From Asterias amurensis (Eukaryota > Echinodermata > Asteroidea > Forcipulatida > Asteriidae), in contig NC_092669.1 of NCBI RefSeq assembly GCF_032118995.1, positions 2,913,501-2,977,500 of the forward strand: a stretch of 64,000 bases of DNA, in the 5' to 3' direction. Position 1 is the stretch's first letter. Each line of letters begins with the position of its first letter. The notes beneath the pieces are model-generated. The model was not told the origin of the DNA. It ran no database searches and worked only from the letters and a program-made list of their open reading frames with translations. This document shows positions 23,701 to 35,400 of the stretch, piece by piece. The translations under genes and the position numbers were made by a program.

Positions 23701-26700
23701 TTCGTACTCCTCACAGTCTGCCGTGTGTACGCAAGACGCACGACGCACAAATATTACGTTGCATTATACGATGGCCCAATAAAATCTGCAACTTTTTATT
23801 GTTAAACAAGCGTTCAAAATAAAGTCATTATTTTTGTTTTGTAGCCGAAATCTGACGAAACCAAACCATTTGAACTGACTGTTGAGCGTGCTGAGCAGGC
23901 TTACAAGAAGGCAACACAAGAGGTAGGTTTTATATAGAAATATAATATAAAACCTATAGAGAAAAACTAGAGAAAAAATATATTAATGTATAAATAATTA
24001 TAACTGTATTAAAACTCCCGATTTGAAAGTCAAATTTTAGGTGATGTGCGGCCCAATATAACTATTACACCAAAATGTAGTACTTTTTTTCTTTCTTCTT
24101 TCTTATCAAAATAATATAGGGAATAGTTGTCAAGGGCCTCTTTCTTGTAAACCCCAACAATCCACTAGGAGACGTTTACAGCAGACAACAGGTTCTAGAT
24201 TTACTCAAGTTTGCCAACAGGTAAGTAAGTAAGCTGTTCCAATAGCAACATCAGAAAATCTTAGGGCCATGTCAAACGGCAATTGTTACAGGGCAATTGT
24301 TTCTGTGGGGCAACCATTTTGCACTGTATGCAAACGGAACACTTTGGCACAAGAGACATTCTTTTTGCTGTAAAACTCACTATCCCCAAGAAAGTCATGA
24401 GAAAACTGAATTGTTGAATCGATGTTCTTTATTGGAGATTGCCGGGAATTTGTTGCCTTGTGTGACATGGCCTTTGTCACAATCTTCCAAGGTTTTTGGG
24501 TATACGATTGCCTTGTCTCTTTCTTATCCTCTATGAGCAGTGGCTATGGCTGGCTTGCTGTAAAGGCCTATTCTCTTACGTTGCAGCAAACATCCAAAGC
24601 CGTAGCCGAAGTCGCTTGGTTTAAACAGGTCCTCTTTTTAACATCGACAGGCACGATCTTCACGTAGTCTTAGATGAGGTTTACATGAACTGCATTTTTG
24701 AAGAGGGTGTCGATCACTATAGCATCTTCCAATTCAAAGAAGACGAGATACCAGACTTACAGAAAGTTCACTTCATCTGGACGTTCAGCAAGGTATTGAT
24801 TAGTCTCCATTCAAGTCGTATTGCATGTGGTTTAGATTAATTAAAATCACCATCACAATACGATTTCCACCTTTAAGTGCTAGTGTTTATGGAGCATGTA
24901 CAACATGTTTTCAGCATGTTTGCGTTATTCGTAAAGTGAGGAGTTGTTTCAAGTTTTAATAAATAATTTCCTCCATGGAAAAATATTAGAAGAAAAAAGA
25001 GAGACATGTTTTGTCCTTGTTGAAACTATCTTTAAAGCAATGTATATTTACATGCAGCTGTTCCACCTTTACCCTACTCCCTCCGTAGGATCTAGCAATG
25101 GGTGGGATGCGAACCTCTGTGAACTACACTTGGAACAAGGACGTCCTTCAATCCCTGAATGGCATTGCACATTTTCATTCGGTTCCAACAGGATGGCAGA
25201 AGATGATGGCAAAGCTACTTTCAGATACAGGTGACGTTTGTTTAGAACTTTGGAGTGCGTTTTGGCGACCCCAACCAAAAACTGTTTCTGACGTCATAAC
25301 CAAAACGGTAACCGAGCTCACAACTCGGTTATCGTTCAGTCTGAACAGCAGAACCAACGACCAACAACCGAAACAGTTTTTGGTTGGGGTCGCCAACACG
25401 CACTCCTAGACTCCACAAGCTTGACTTGTTCACTTCAAACATCATCTGATAGGCTTTTATAAATCCAAACAAATGCTACACCTGACCCTGTTTGATCATT
25501 CCGATTCAAACGGGAAGTAACAATCCAATGTAAAAAAAAAATCCTGAACCGCCCATTTGATTTGTACAATTCAAACATCATCTGAAATGTCATTAAGAGC
25601 CAAACAAACCATAAACAAAGTGTGACCCCATTTGGTCCCGACTTCCAGTTCAAACAGGAAGTTTGAAAAAAATCATATGTCCTGAACCACACATTGGATT
25701 TTTACAATCTTTTGCATGAAAATTGTCAAGTAATGCTACAAATTTATGACTTTCTAGATCCACGATGCAAGTAAATATTTCTCTATAAAATGATGTCATA
25801 GTCTAAAAACCAATTGTCATGATTTATTTCAGACTGGTGTACCGATGTCTTTTTGCCGACATCGGTGAAAAGACTAAAGGAAGCTTTTGATTACTTCACC
25901 GCTGGACTGAAAAAACTTGGCGTTCCCTTTCACGGGGGACCCGCAGGGCTCTATCTTTGGGCTGATTTTTCCAAGGTTTGTACCATACGTCGTTTGTGAG
26001 AGAAACATGACATTGTCTGCTGTAGGACAAATCTCTACATTTACTATGAAAGTGGTGCCGCAGTGCTCCATATTTGGTCCATCTTTGGGCTGTTTTGTTA
26101 CTAAACAAAAGTTCTATATAGGTAGGTATCGTAATCTATATACGTGGACAGAATCGTTTGTTTTAAAAGCGATGAAAATAGAGACAAAAAAACTTTTGGG
26201 ATCACCTGCCATTAATCTCAACCCCTTCTTCCCAGAACCATATCTTTCTACACGATATTATACTTTTACATGAAACAACATTTGTTTAACTTTAAAATCT
26301 ATCTATATGTCAATGCTTCGTTTTACAGTTTCTTTCAGCACCCACTGCTGAGGCTGAGATTCAGTTCCATCACAAGTTAATCAAGACAGGTGTCGAGTTC
26401 TCTCCGTCTCTACTATGCCGAGGTAGTGAAAGAGGATGGTTCCGCGTGGTATTTGCTCGCAAGCTGGACATTCTAGAACTCGGTATGTATATTAATAATT
26501 ATAATCCACACATGATCTACATTCAAGAACAATAATTTGGTTATCATTTTAAAACCACAGTGTCAGTCAGTAGGAGTTGACTGAGTACTGTGCAGATGCA
26601 TTCAACACATGATATCATATTGCAGGCTGGCATAGTTTATCTATCCGTCAAAACCACAGTGAATGGAATTAAATGGTGAGACAGTATGGGGGGGGGGTGA

Positions 26701-27283
26701 CTGTATACTTTGCAAATACATGCACAAAGTGTTTTATATATATTTTGTTTATGCAAGTCGCCAGACACGCAAGGTCGTAAGACCACTTCAAGGTGTGGGC
26801 TACAATCAACTATTTTTTTGTAGGGGCCGTTGCCATTTGGCTGAAACAGAGTTACCCCCTTTACAGTCCATACGGATGATGTCCAGGCTGGCACAATTTA
26901 ATAATAATAATAATATCGAAGCCTTATATAGCGCACGTATCTACCAAACAAGGTACTCAAGGCGCTGAGTATATACAAACTTTCAGAAAGATAGGTTATT
27001 GCAGTGATGAATTTTTGAGACCCAATGATTAGCACCTTACAAGGGTTTACAAGGTGCTACGATTTAACTGTCAGCCTTTATTAAAACCAAGTTGTGGAGT
27101 GTAGGCGTCCGTAATTCTATGTTACATTGTCTGCAATGCTTTGATGTCCATACAACTCTACTATTTTGTTTTGTTATAGTTTTGCCGTTCGTTTTCGTTG
27201 TTCATCATAAGTTAATTTAAAGTTTTGTTTGATTTTTTTTAAACACAGCTCTGGAACGAATCCAGCGAGCAATGCAGTCTTAG
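20757..27283 (+). CDS. ACCS: ACC-synthase-like PLP-dependent enzyme
   Basis: Fold-type I aminotransferase of the 1-aminocyclopropane-1-carboxylate synthase-like group. Exons: 20757-20879, 21436-21495, 22138-22284, 22475-22541, 22971-23068, 23845-23922, 24120-24220, 24651-24792, 25089-25230, 25833-25975, 26329-26482, 27249-27283. All junctions are in phase, giving 429 residues. Motifs: GVINMSISENRL (plant GL-AENQL box, Glu near 50), NGADSGLEAFGHIICDAGE, PYYYGIHR, NPNNPLG, HVVLDEVY, FSK/DLAMGG with the PLP lysine at about K272, and FRVVFA with the carboxylate-binding Arg. No signal peptide is visible, so it is probably cytosolic. The human homologue is reported to lack ACC synthase activity, so ethylene-type chemistry should not be assumed. 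The start is the only ATG upstream of the first donor in a short exon. It is divergent from AMZ. Confidence 0.95.
21704..22093. repeat. MITE family B
   Basis: Complete copy in ACCS intron 2, ending 45 bp before exon 3. Confidence 0.88.
22699..22850. repeat. Near-perfect hairpin, GGGTGCGTTCG family
   Basis: Inverted arms start GGGTGCGTTCGATTAGC and end GCTAAACGAACGCACCC, with an inner CAGGACGAACGTG pair. Longer members at 39587-39818 and 40409-40664 share the ends and a TTCGATTAGCTCTTGTCAGG block. ACCS intron 4. Confidence 0.85.
23157..23290. repeat. GTGTCCGCCCGGAC cluster in ACCS intron 5
   Basis: Several copies of TGTCCGCCCGGAC alternating with GCATA(A)TGCA, bracketed by AAAACCGTCC and its inverse GGACGGTTTT. 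Confidence 0.65.
25252..25407. repeat. Foldback element in ACCS intron 9
   Basis: GGAGTGCGTTTTGGCGACCC and its inverse at the right, plus AAAAACTGTTTC/GAAACAGTTTTT. It starts 22 bp after the splice donor. Confidence 0.85.
26754..26890 (-). mobile_element. SINE fragment (body type 2)
   Basis: Body only (GCCAGACACGCAAGGTCGTA to CAGTCCATACGGATG on plus), without the tRNA head. ACCS last intron. Confidence 0.65.
26899..27062 (-). mobile_element. SINE 3' fragment (body type 1)
   Basis: Starts with the AATAATAATAATATCGAAGC tail complement and stops at ACAAGGTGCTACGA, so only the 3' half remains. ACCS last intron. Confidence 0.7.
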
Positions 27284-27435
27284 GCTTACACTCTGCCGTC
27301 AGTAGTTCAACTGTATTCCTTTATTTTACGGTTGTTATCAAGGATAAAATCATAATTGTTTAATTGTAGTCCTAAGTCTTACTGGATACTAAGTTCAAAA
27401 AATAGTTAATGGCCTGACCTTTTGTCCCTAGCAGA

Positions 27436-28130
27436 GTCTTTCTCGAAGGCTAAATGACAACACAACAAACATCGCTTGACAAGGGTGGTTTTTCTTTCAT
27501 CATTATCTCGCACTTTCGACGACCAATGGGAGCATCTTTAATGGATTTGGCACGACACAAATAAATAAATAAATAAATAAATATAAACTCAAAACAGAGC
27601 ATCACTTCTTGAAGGTGGTAATTGACTGTAGCTTTTGCATAAATACTGGTAACGAGCAATGGAGAGTTGTTGTTAGTATAAAACATTGTGAGAAACGGCT
27701 CTCTCTGAATTAACGAAGTTTTCAAGAAAGAGGAAATTTCTCACAAAAAAAAATACTTCAGGGGCCAACTTCATAGAGCTGCTTAAGCCAAAAATTTTCT
27801 TAAGCACGACAATAGCTCGCTTATTTTTCACATGTTACTGGCAAAAATTTCTTGCCATTATACATTGCTTGTGACTGGTATTTGGTTGTTGTTAACATAG
27901 CATAACAATTGAGTGGAGTCTTGGCCGGTAATCTGATTTTACTAAGCAAGGATTTTTTTGCTGAAGCAAAATTTTGTGCTTTAGCAGCTCTATGAAATTG
28001 GGCCCAGGTCTGAAGCCTTTAATCCGGCATCTATAAAAGCACACACAATATTGTGCATTATTGGTGTTTTCTCTTTCATTATCCTCTTGCAGATCTGATG
28101 ACCTATTGAGTAAAAATGTTGTCCCCTTTT
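27436..28130. repeat. MITE family B remnants split by a GGGCC-type element
   Basis: Interior blocks of family B (CATTGTGAGAAACGGCTCTC near 27685 and GGTCTGAAGCCTTTAATCC near 28008) lie on either side of an inserted foldback at 27759-28003, flanked by CAG. It also contains an (AAAT)n run at 27556-27583. Spacer 3' of ACCS. Confidence 0.7.
27759..28003. repeat. GGGCCCAATTTCAT family inside MITE B
   Basis: Ends GGGCCAACTTCATAGAGC and GCTCTATGAAATTGGGCC, with flanking CAG on both sides: a 3-bp target duplication. Confidence 0.8.
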
Positions 28131-28642
28131 AATTACTTTATTCATATTATTATTATTAATCATCATGGGATATAAATAGTACAAGTGAATTTAAAAACAT
28201 TTCTTGAAAACAAAAATAAAGCAAAAAGGTATTCAAAGCAACAGAGTGCAATGTGATTAACAGTATGTACATGTACGACGTCCGGAATAGCGAAAATAGG
28301 AATAGCGAAAATGTCTGAGGTATTTATGAAAAATAGCAGACAAGTGAGACTGGCGACGAAACCCCCCCCCCAAACGATTACAAGCAGACAGGCCCTACCT
28401 ACACTTCACAAAGATTACCCTGTCAAATAACTCCATGGCCTGTAGCTTAGAGTCTTCCGTGTTGAGGGATGAAACCAAAGACATTTTCACGAATTAGATG
28501 CAGCGCTAAGTTTATCAATCACATTATCCGTCACTTCAAACAAGGTAATTTTTATCATCAAAGTTTACCTAAATATACCACTGAGGAAAAATGTTCGCCA
28601 TCTATGGGTTGATGTGAATCTGTTGTTGATCCTTTACAAGAG

Positions 28643-28819
28643 CAGCCCCCGATTTGCCCGAAACTCATCGTATGTAGCGACTGACGCATCGTAGGGTTTG
28701 CGATGCGTCGCAGACCTATAAGACACGTCGCGGCTGCGACGAGTTGGCAACTTACGACGTGTAAACGGTCGCAACTTGCACTTGCGACGCGTCGCAGCGC
28801 TTCGTGAAATCGGGGGCTG
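28643..28819. repeat. Foldback element, GCCCCCGATTT ends
   Basis: AGCCCCCGATTT/AAATCGGGGGCT ends with GCGACG-rich arms. ACCS-Ldh2-A spacer. Confidence 0.75.
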
Positions 28820-29022
28820 AATTGGTAAATTTTTTGGTACTCATTTATAACTGTAACCGATGACTTTAATGCCGCCCTAAAAGGTTTTCCCCATGACGAG
28901 TGTGACGTCATCAAGCTAGCAGAGCTGGGCACCTCTTGTGATGGCTCTGTTTGGCACAGTATTTTGACCAAAAACACGTCTAGATTCCAGACTATAGCTG
29001 CTACAACTTCCCAGTTCATTAG

Positions 29023-29170
29023 AATGGGAGACTTTCAGGACGCTTGGTGGCAGCAGACTTACCAGGTAAAATCCATTGTTCTCGGTAATATGCGCGTGCT
29101 CAGAACTACGTAAACAATGGAAACTTACCTGGTAAGTCTGCTGCCACCTAGCGCCTTAAAGTCTCCCATT
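29023..29170. repeat. Foldback element, GGGAGACTTT ends
   Basis: AATGGGAGACTTTCAGG with TGGTGGCAGCAGACTTACC; the inverse GGTAAGTCTGCTGCCACC lies at the right. The arms are about 45 bp. Confidence 0.85.
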
Positions 29171-29433
29171 GTGTTAAACCTGCGGTCATTCGGTTTATTA
29201 ATGGGCGGGCACCCTGTTGTGAACAACCTAGCACTCCCTAGAATTGGCATTCACGTGATAAGCAGACCAAGGTATCAAGCCCATATATTGGGCCCATATG
29301 GAAAATATCTGGGCGGAGGCCAAACACGCCGGGTGAAATCAAGTCGATTTAACGTCAGGCTTAGGCGTCCAAACAACGTTTCCATCGCCATCGTCTGACG
29401 CTGTAATGACGTTGATATTATGCTGTGTAGCAG

Positions 29434-29822
29434 TTAAAGGAACACGTTGCCTTGGATCGGTCGAGTTGGTCTTTGAAAAGCGTTTGTAACCGTTTTTTAT
29501 AAAATGCATATGGTTGGAAAGATGTTTTAAAAGTAGAATACAATGATCCACACAAGTTTGCCTCGAAATTGCGTGGTTTTCCCTCTACTGTGCGAACTAA
29601 CATGGTCGGCCATTTATGGGAGTCTAAATTTTGACCCCCATAAATGGCCGACGTGTTAGTCGACGAGGTAAAAGGAAAACCACGCAATTTCGAGGCATGT
29701 TTGTGTGGATCATTGTATTCTACTTTTACAACATCTTTCTACCCATATGCATTTTATAAAAAACGGTTACAAACGCTTGTCAAAGACCAACTCGACCGAT
29801 CCAAGGCAACGTGTTCCTTTAA
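29434..29822. repeat. TTAA-flanked MITE family A
   Basis: 389-bp foldback between TTAA sites, with ends AGGAACACGTTGCCTTGG. The two halves are near-complete inverted copies meeting at CATAAATGGCCGAC. Other copies: 34297-34675, 37505-37845 (decayed), 41903-42311 and 62147-62536. TTAA targets recall piggyBac or Kolobok families. No coding frame belongs to it; the open frames inside only follow the palindrome. Confidence 0.9.
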
Positions 29823-31646
29823 CTATTAGTTCAAGAAAAATGTAACACAGTGTGTCCGCGTTGCCGTCCCCCGGGATCCGCCGCTGTAGTGTATACCCTT
29901 AGATCATGCTTGGATCAAATCAAAAGACAAATACTTCTTTTTGTTTTTTACTTATTTTTTATTCCCCTCGACAAAGGATACCTATAGCTACAATCCAGTC
30001 AATCACATTAACAATGTCTAATTATAAAGCAATCAACACTATACAATTAAAAAACCATCATATCAATTAAATTGATATATTAAAAAATAGAAGATGTATA
30101 TAAAAAAATCAGTTAATATCCCAACAAACCACACTCTCCCATATAAACACCTTTTTAGTATGTTGTCTTCTTCATACCATGGAGGAATAAATTAGCATTT
30201 CCTCCATGTTCATACCAATGATAAAACTACGGTAAACAATAGCCAAGCGAAGCTAATGTGATGCGTTTTGGTAAATTCATTCAGCCTCAATACCTCGCGA
30301 AATACTGTGTGTTTAAAATTTAAGTTTGTTAAACTGTTTCCAAAATACAAAGACGATGTACCTGTATCTATACAACAGGGTACGACTGACATAATATTTG
30401 CAAGTCATCTCGAAATGAAAGTGGAAAGTCTTGACCTGTGCGACTCAAGTAACATCATCAACGAGCAAAACTATAAATCCCTGCAATAATGGTAGGCAAC
30501 TTCCCCTCGAAATCCCGGCTAAATTACGGGATTTTACATTCCCCTATCTGCGGTTCTTTGTGTTTCAATTTGTTCACAAGAATTGCATCCGAAATTCTTG
30601 TATCTTTAAGAAAATGTTTGAACCTCCAGTTTACTTTCCTTACAAAGGATTAAAAAAAAAGTAATCAACCAACTAACTACAAAGTACTGAAAGCTATGTG
30701 CAATTTCGACATTACATGATCATCTTTTTCGTTCACAATTTGTTTAATATAAAACAAGTGATTAATTCACTCTCCAGAAAATAAACTGTAACCTAAGAGT
30801 ATCGAAATTTATTTGAATTTCGTCGCGAAATGTTGTCACTTTACAGCGTATCCTTGATTTTTAACCATAAGCTATACTCAGTGTGATCAAAAAAAGAAAT
30901 TTGTCCCTAGGCAAAATCAGTAGACTGGCAAGATTCTGATAGCGCCCTCTTTTGATATCGCCCTCTTTTAAATTCTCCTAAAGTCCATGTATATTTTCCA
31001 TATGGGATGTGGGGGAGATAATCAGTGGGACAGATTCCTTATGTCACTGGCAGAGGTTCAAATCCCCATAAAGCAAATAATTTCACCCAAAACTATCAGC
31101 AGATTATATAAAAGATAGAGCAAAAACATTACAATTCTATAAATTTCAATACAATTCAATGAAATGCAAATATTTCACACCAAACCAAACGGTTTGAAGA
31201 TTATATTAAGAGCAAAAAATTAAATAACAAATAAAATGCAAAATTTCAATAAATGTCGATGTATTATCAATACAAATCTGATTTGATCATTAGACACATT
31301 CAAGTTCAGAACTCTTTGTGGTATTTCTACTAGCTTTATTGATCTCTCACAGATAAGTGACCAATCCAGTACGCTAATCCGGTCGAATGAAAACTTTCAG
31401 CAGGCTCAACATCCGGGAGCACCATTCCGACCAAACCCAGTCAGTCCGTAAAAAGTTCCTACTACCGTATGTCCACTCCGTTGGCACACAGTTTGAGCCC
31501 AGTCGGCACCATTTTTTAGAATGTAGTGAGAACAAATTCGGTGTGATGGGCGGGGCTAAACGCAAGATGACGCGGCAATCTGGCTATCAAAGCCAAAGCT
31601 ACTCCTAAAGTCGAGCAGCGTAAACTGTTTGAAATGTCGAGACATC

Positions 31647-31662
31647 GGCTCTTTTCAGAGCC
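31647..31662 (+). promoter_or_regulatory. Histone-type mRNA 3' stem-loop
   Basis: GGCTCTTTTCAGAGCC matches exactly the metazoan replication-dependent histone 3' stem-loop: a 6-bp stem and a TTTC loop. An open frame ends 38 nt upstream (TAA at 31606-31608), a normal spacing for histone mRNAs. However, its visible residues (GGAKRKMTRQSGYQSQSYS) match no core histone I know. It could be the tail of a decayed or divergent histone gene, or a chance or mobilised copy. A purine-rich stretch follows (AAACGAGATA). Confidence 0.55.
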
Positions 31663-31695
31663 CTCCTTCAAACGAGATATTATTCATGGTAGTAC

Positions 31696-32056
31696 TAGCC
31701 TTGATCAAGGCGCTACAGCCAGCCGCGATCTGCAAAATCCCAGTCCCCATCACTGAATTCCACCAGTGCACCCCCATACATAACACAGTGCATATAATAC
31801 GTATACAGCGTATGTACACATACTTACTGTACATGTACATGTACCATCTGTATACGGTACACTTACGGTACATGGGTACTTCCTAAGTTTGAGCCACGTG
31901 TGCGAGGTTGAAAGTAGAAAGACACGACCGTACTCACGACTACGCTATACTGTTCTCGCTGTACAATGTATGGTAATGTACATTTGTGTATGCACTGCAT
32001 GCGTGTGCAGCGAACCGGGCCGGGGAACAGTACGTCAACAGCCTTGATCAAGGCTA
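31696..32056. mobile_element. Short TIR element of the same family, 9-bp TSD
   Basis: It starts TAGCCTTGATCAAGGC and ends with the inverted copy GCCTTGATCAAGGCTA. It is flanked by TGGTAGTAC on both sides (31687-31695 and 32057-32065). The terminal 16 bp are nearly identical to those of 18569-19753, and the TSD length is also 9 bp. The interior has nested ACATGTAC/GTATAC palindromes and no coding frame. Confidence 0.8.
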
Positions 32057-32452
32057 TGGTAGTACCCAAAAGTTTACTATTAGTTACTTCTTATTATGGT
32101 ATAATATGGTTACAAAATTTTCAGGCTACTTTTTTAATCAAAATTGTCTGATTTTTCCAAGGCGCACAAAATCGGAAATCAGACTTAAAGTATGGAGAGT
32201 ATCATGTCTGTATCCATATGATAATAGGCAGCTCTTTATAAAAAAAAGACATGTGAATCCTGAGTAAGATGAAAAAAGGCAGAGAGTACTGCCTCATATG
32301 ACGCATAAATTTACATAATTATAGAGCCTCAAAAAAATATACCTCTGTGACTGTATTAAAAATGCAATAGAATTCAAGAATACTTGCAGAATAACTGTTT
32401 GAAGTGAGTTGTGCATTTAGACATCTTGTAGGAGTAATTCTCGAAACCAGCT

Positions 32453-35400
32453 TCAGCATTTCATTGGTTCTGCTCCGAGTTCCTTGGCCATAGTTTCCTA
32501 AAAAATAAACACCACCAAAATACGAATTTCTACATATACATTGTAAGCACTGTGTACTTTCCCTAGCTAGTTCTATGAAGAAAAAAAAACCCACAGGCAA
32601 AACGTTGAGTTAAAAAGGATCCATAAAAATGATAGTTGGTTCTCAATCTCATATAGTGCACATATCTAGTAGCTACATGTACATCAAGGCCCTTCACAAC
32701 ATCATTTTCCCTGTAGTACAGAACATGATTCGGCCCCGTAGTGCCAGGCCAAGTCTGAGGTCATCTGGCAGCATGCTCTATGTTCCTCTGACCCGTTTAT
32801 CCAGCTATGGGGACAGGGCATTCAGTAACATTTCACCACGCCTCTGGAACTCTCTGCCTCAACATCTCAAGGACGCACATGACATCTCTCGATTCCAACA
32901 TTCTCTCAAAACCCATCTCTTCAGATTAGCCTTTGCAGATATTGAGTGAAGTTTTCTTCTTGTTCTTTGACCAGCGCCTTTGAATGTTCCACAGATTTAG
33001 TGTGCTCGATAAATGCTGTATTATTATTATTATTATTATTATTATTAGTATACACCGGGTACTTTGACCAAACTCTCTTAACTCCCTGGGGAGCATACAA
33101 CCTCAAACTAAGGCCCGGCTCATAATTCCTGCGAATGCGTTACGAATTCTGACGCAGAAATTTGATGCTGGCACGAAAGCGTGGAATCATGATGGTAAGC
33201 GCAGAATTCCGCGCACTGGTGTTTCTAAACAGCAGAGTGTGGGTTCGAGTCCCAGTCGTGACACCTGTGTCCTTAAGCAAGACACTTAACCATGATGCTA
33301 CATCCTGCGGATAGGACGTCCAGTGTGTTGTGTAATGCACGTAAAAGAACCCGGTGCACTTATCGAAAACAGAAGGGGTTTGCCCTGGTGTTCCTGGTTT
33401 GACTGGTACATATTGCGCCACAGCACCTTGTAGACCATTACATGGTGCAAAAAGGAGTAGGTCCCACATACCTTGCACGGAAATACTGTATGTTGAAGCC
33501 CCTTGAGCGTCACTGAGTGACGGTTATGAGCCCTTTATAAGAATCCACTATTGTTATTATCATTTCTCATCTTACCATTTCATGGATGAGGTTACGATGG
33601 TAGAAAACTCCGCCATCTGCGTCAACTTTCTTCATGTGTTTCCTTTCTGGATCACCTGCAACAAGGACTTCTGTCTCCCCTTCTGCCTAAAGTTTGCAGA
33701 AAGCAAAAATAACGATTGGAAGAGTTCTTTCTTTAAAGGGTTTGGGTACTTTTTGTAACACAAAACACAATGTCCACAGATTAACATTAAACTTACACTG
33801 TTTGAAGATAATGATAGCAGAGAGCTTCCCTTAAAACATTACTTGCTGAGGTGCTGTAGTTTTTGAGAAAAGTTTTTGAAATATGTGGACATTGTGCTTT
33901 TTGTCCTACAAAAAGTACATAGACCCTTTTATAAGCAAGCTACAGGAGTACTTATCAAAACCGAAAAAACAACAACTGTTTCAGTGTGAAAGATCTGAAT
34001 CATCAAATTCATATCAGTACCAATTCTACACAGAAATATTTCTAGGCATGGAATTTTGTCTCTAAAAAGGCAAGGCTACTTTAATTTTGCAATAAGATTA
34101 TTATAAAATGAATTGAAACCGCTTACTGGTTCAGTGTTTCTGCATTCCCCCATGAGAGTTGACATTCGCTGCGGAAAACCAGGAGCAAAAGCCTCTGGGT
34201 CAATGGCAATAAAACACTGCCCCTAAAACACAAAACGGTGACAAACTAGATTAAAAACAGTTCCAAAAACACATTTTCAAAATAGTACTTTCTCTTAAAG
34301 GAACACGTTGCCTTGGATCGGACGAGTTGGTCTATAAAAAAGCGTTTTTAACCGTTTGTTATAAAAAGCATATGGTTGGAAAGATGTTTTAAAAGTAGAA
34401 TACAATGATCCACACAAGTTTGCCTCGAAATTGCGTGGTTTTCCTTTTACTGTGCGAACTAACACGGTCGGCCATTTATGGGAGTCAAAAATTTGACTCC
34501 CATAAATGGCCGACTGTGTAGTCGACGAGGTAAAAGGAAAACCGCACAATTTCGAGGCATGTTTGTGTGGATCATTGTATTCTACTTTTACAGCATCTTT
34601 CTACCTATATACATTTTATAACAAACGCTTTTCAAAGACCAACTCGACCGATCCAAGGCAACGTGTTCCTTTAACTTAAGAGAAACATTTACAATTTGAA
34701 TTGGGGATAACGAATATTAATTTTTGATTTAACCCATTTAGTAAACACAGATGTGTTTGAGCACTGTATACTCAGTACTTTCCAAAGCTCTGTAAAAAAA
34801 AATCACAGGCAAATTACTCGGGTGGAATTCAAACCCATGACCTTTGCAATTCTAAAGCAGTGTCATACCAACTAGGCCACCGAGGTTGCCCAGTAGCTAG
34901 AAGCAGTTTGAAATCAAGATTAAATCAAAACATTGGTTGTCTACAGTTTACATTTTGTTGAAATGATCTTGTTAAAAAAATGAGAACACTAGATTGATCT
35001 ATGCTTACCAAATTAGCCTGCGCGTCTGTTTTAGCCTTCCATTTTCTTACGAAGGGACCAAAGTTAGCTCCAGCCATTATACCGCACATGACCTCTACCA
35101 TCATACCTAGTCCATAACCCTGAAAAAATAGAATAAAAAACAATTAAAAAAGGCAGTTATTGTGAGCTCTTCCCGTCGTCACCCTACAGGGGTATACAAG
35201 CTTAGGATGACGACACCAAATGCGATTGTGGCACATCACCTCAAACTAAGTCAAACCTTCTACGATGCCCCGACCTTGAGGAGCTGCCTTGAAGACCTGT
35301 CGGCAGCAAACGAGAAGAATTGAGATGCGCCCAATCCTGGCCAAACATTTGAATAAAAACAGATGATGGACTTGAAAGAAGAGTGGGCAAGGCTTCTTAG

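Larger units (their letters stand above)
27284..32452. other. ACCS/Ldh2-A convergent spacer
   Basis: MITE remnants, foldbacks 28643-28819 and 29023-29170, MITE A 29434-29822, about 1.5 kb of plain AT-rich sequence (29830-31300), the histone-type stem-loop at 31647 and the TIR element 31696-32056. No complete gene is recognised. Confidence 0.6.

Noticed and set aside
28413-28484. Minus-strand ATG frame of 22 codons (MSLVSSLNTEDSKLQAMELF) ending at a GTAATC
   Set aside because: It looks like a first coding exon, but no continuing exon is found in the repeat-filled sequence before ACCS and no family is recognised.
29117-29829. Several 60-90 codon frames around 29400-29830, 34295-34549 and 62273-62559 sharing [13 protein letters not shown]
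   Set aside because: The shared frame is the palindromic MITE A read in different directions, not a gene family.
35160-35400. Possible degraded coding remnant in an Ldh2-A intron
   Set aside because: GC-richer and not matched to other repeats here, but no frame or motif can be supported.
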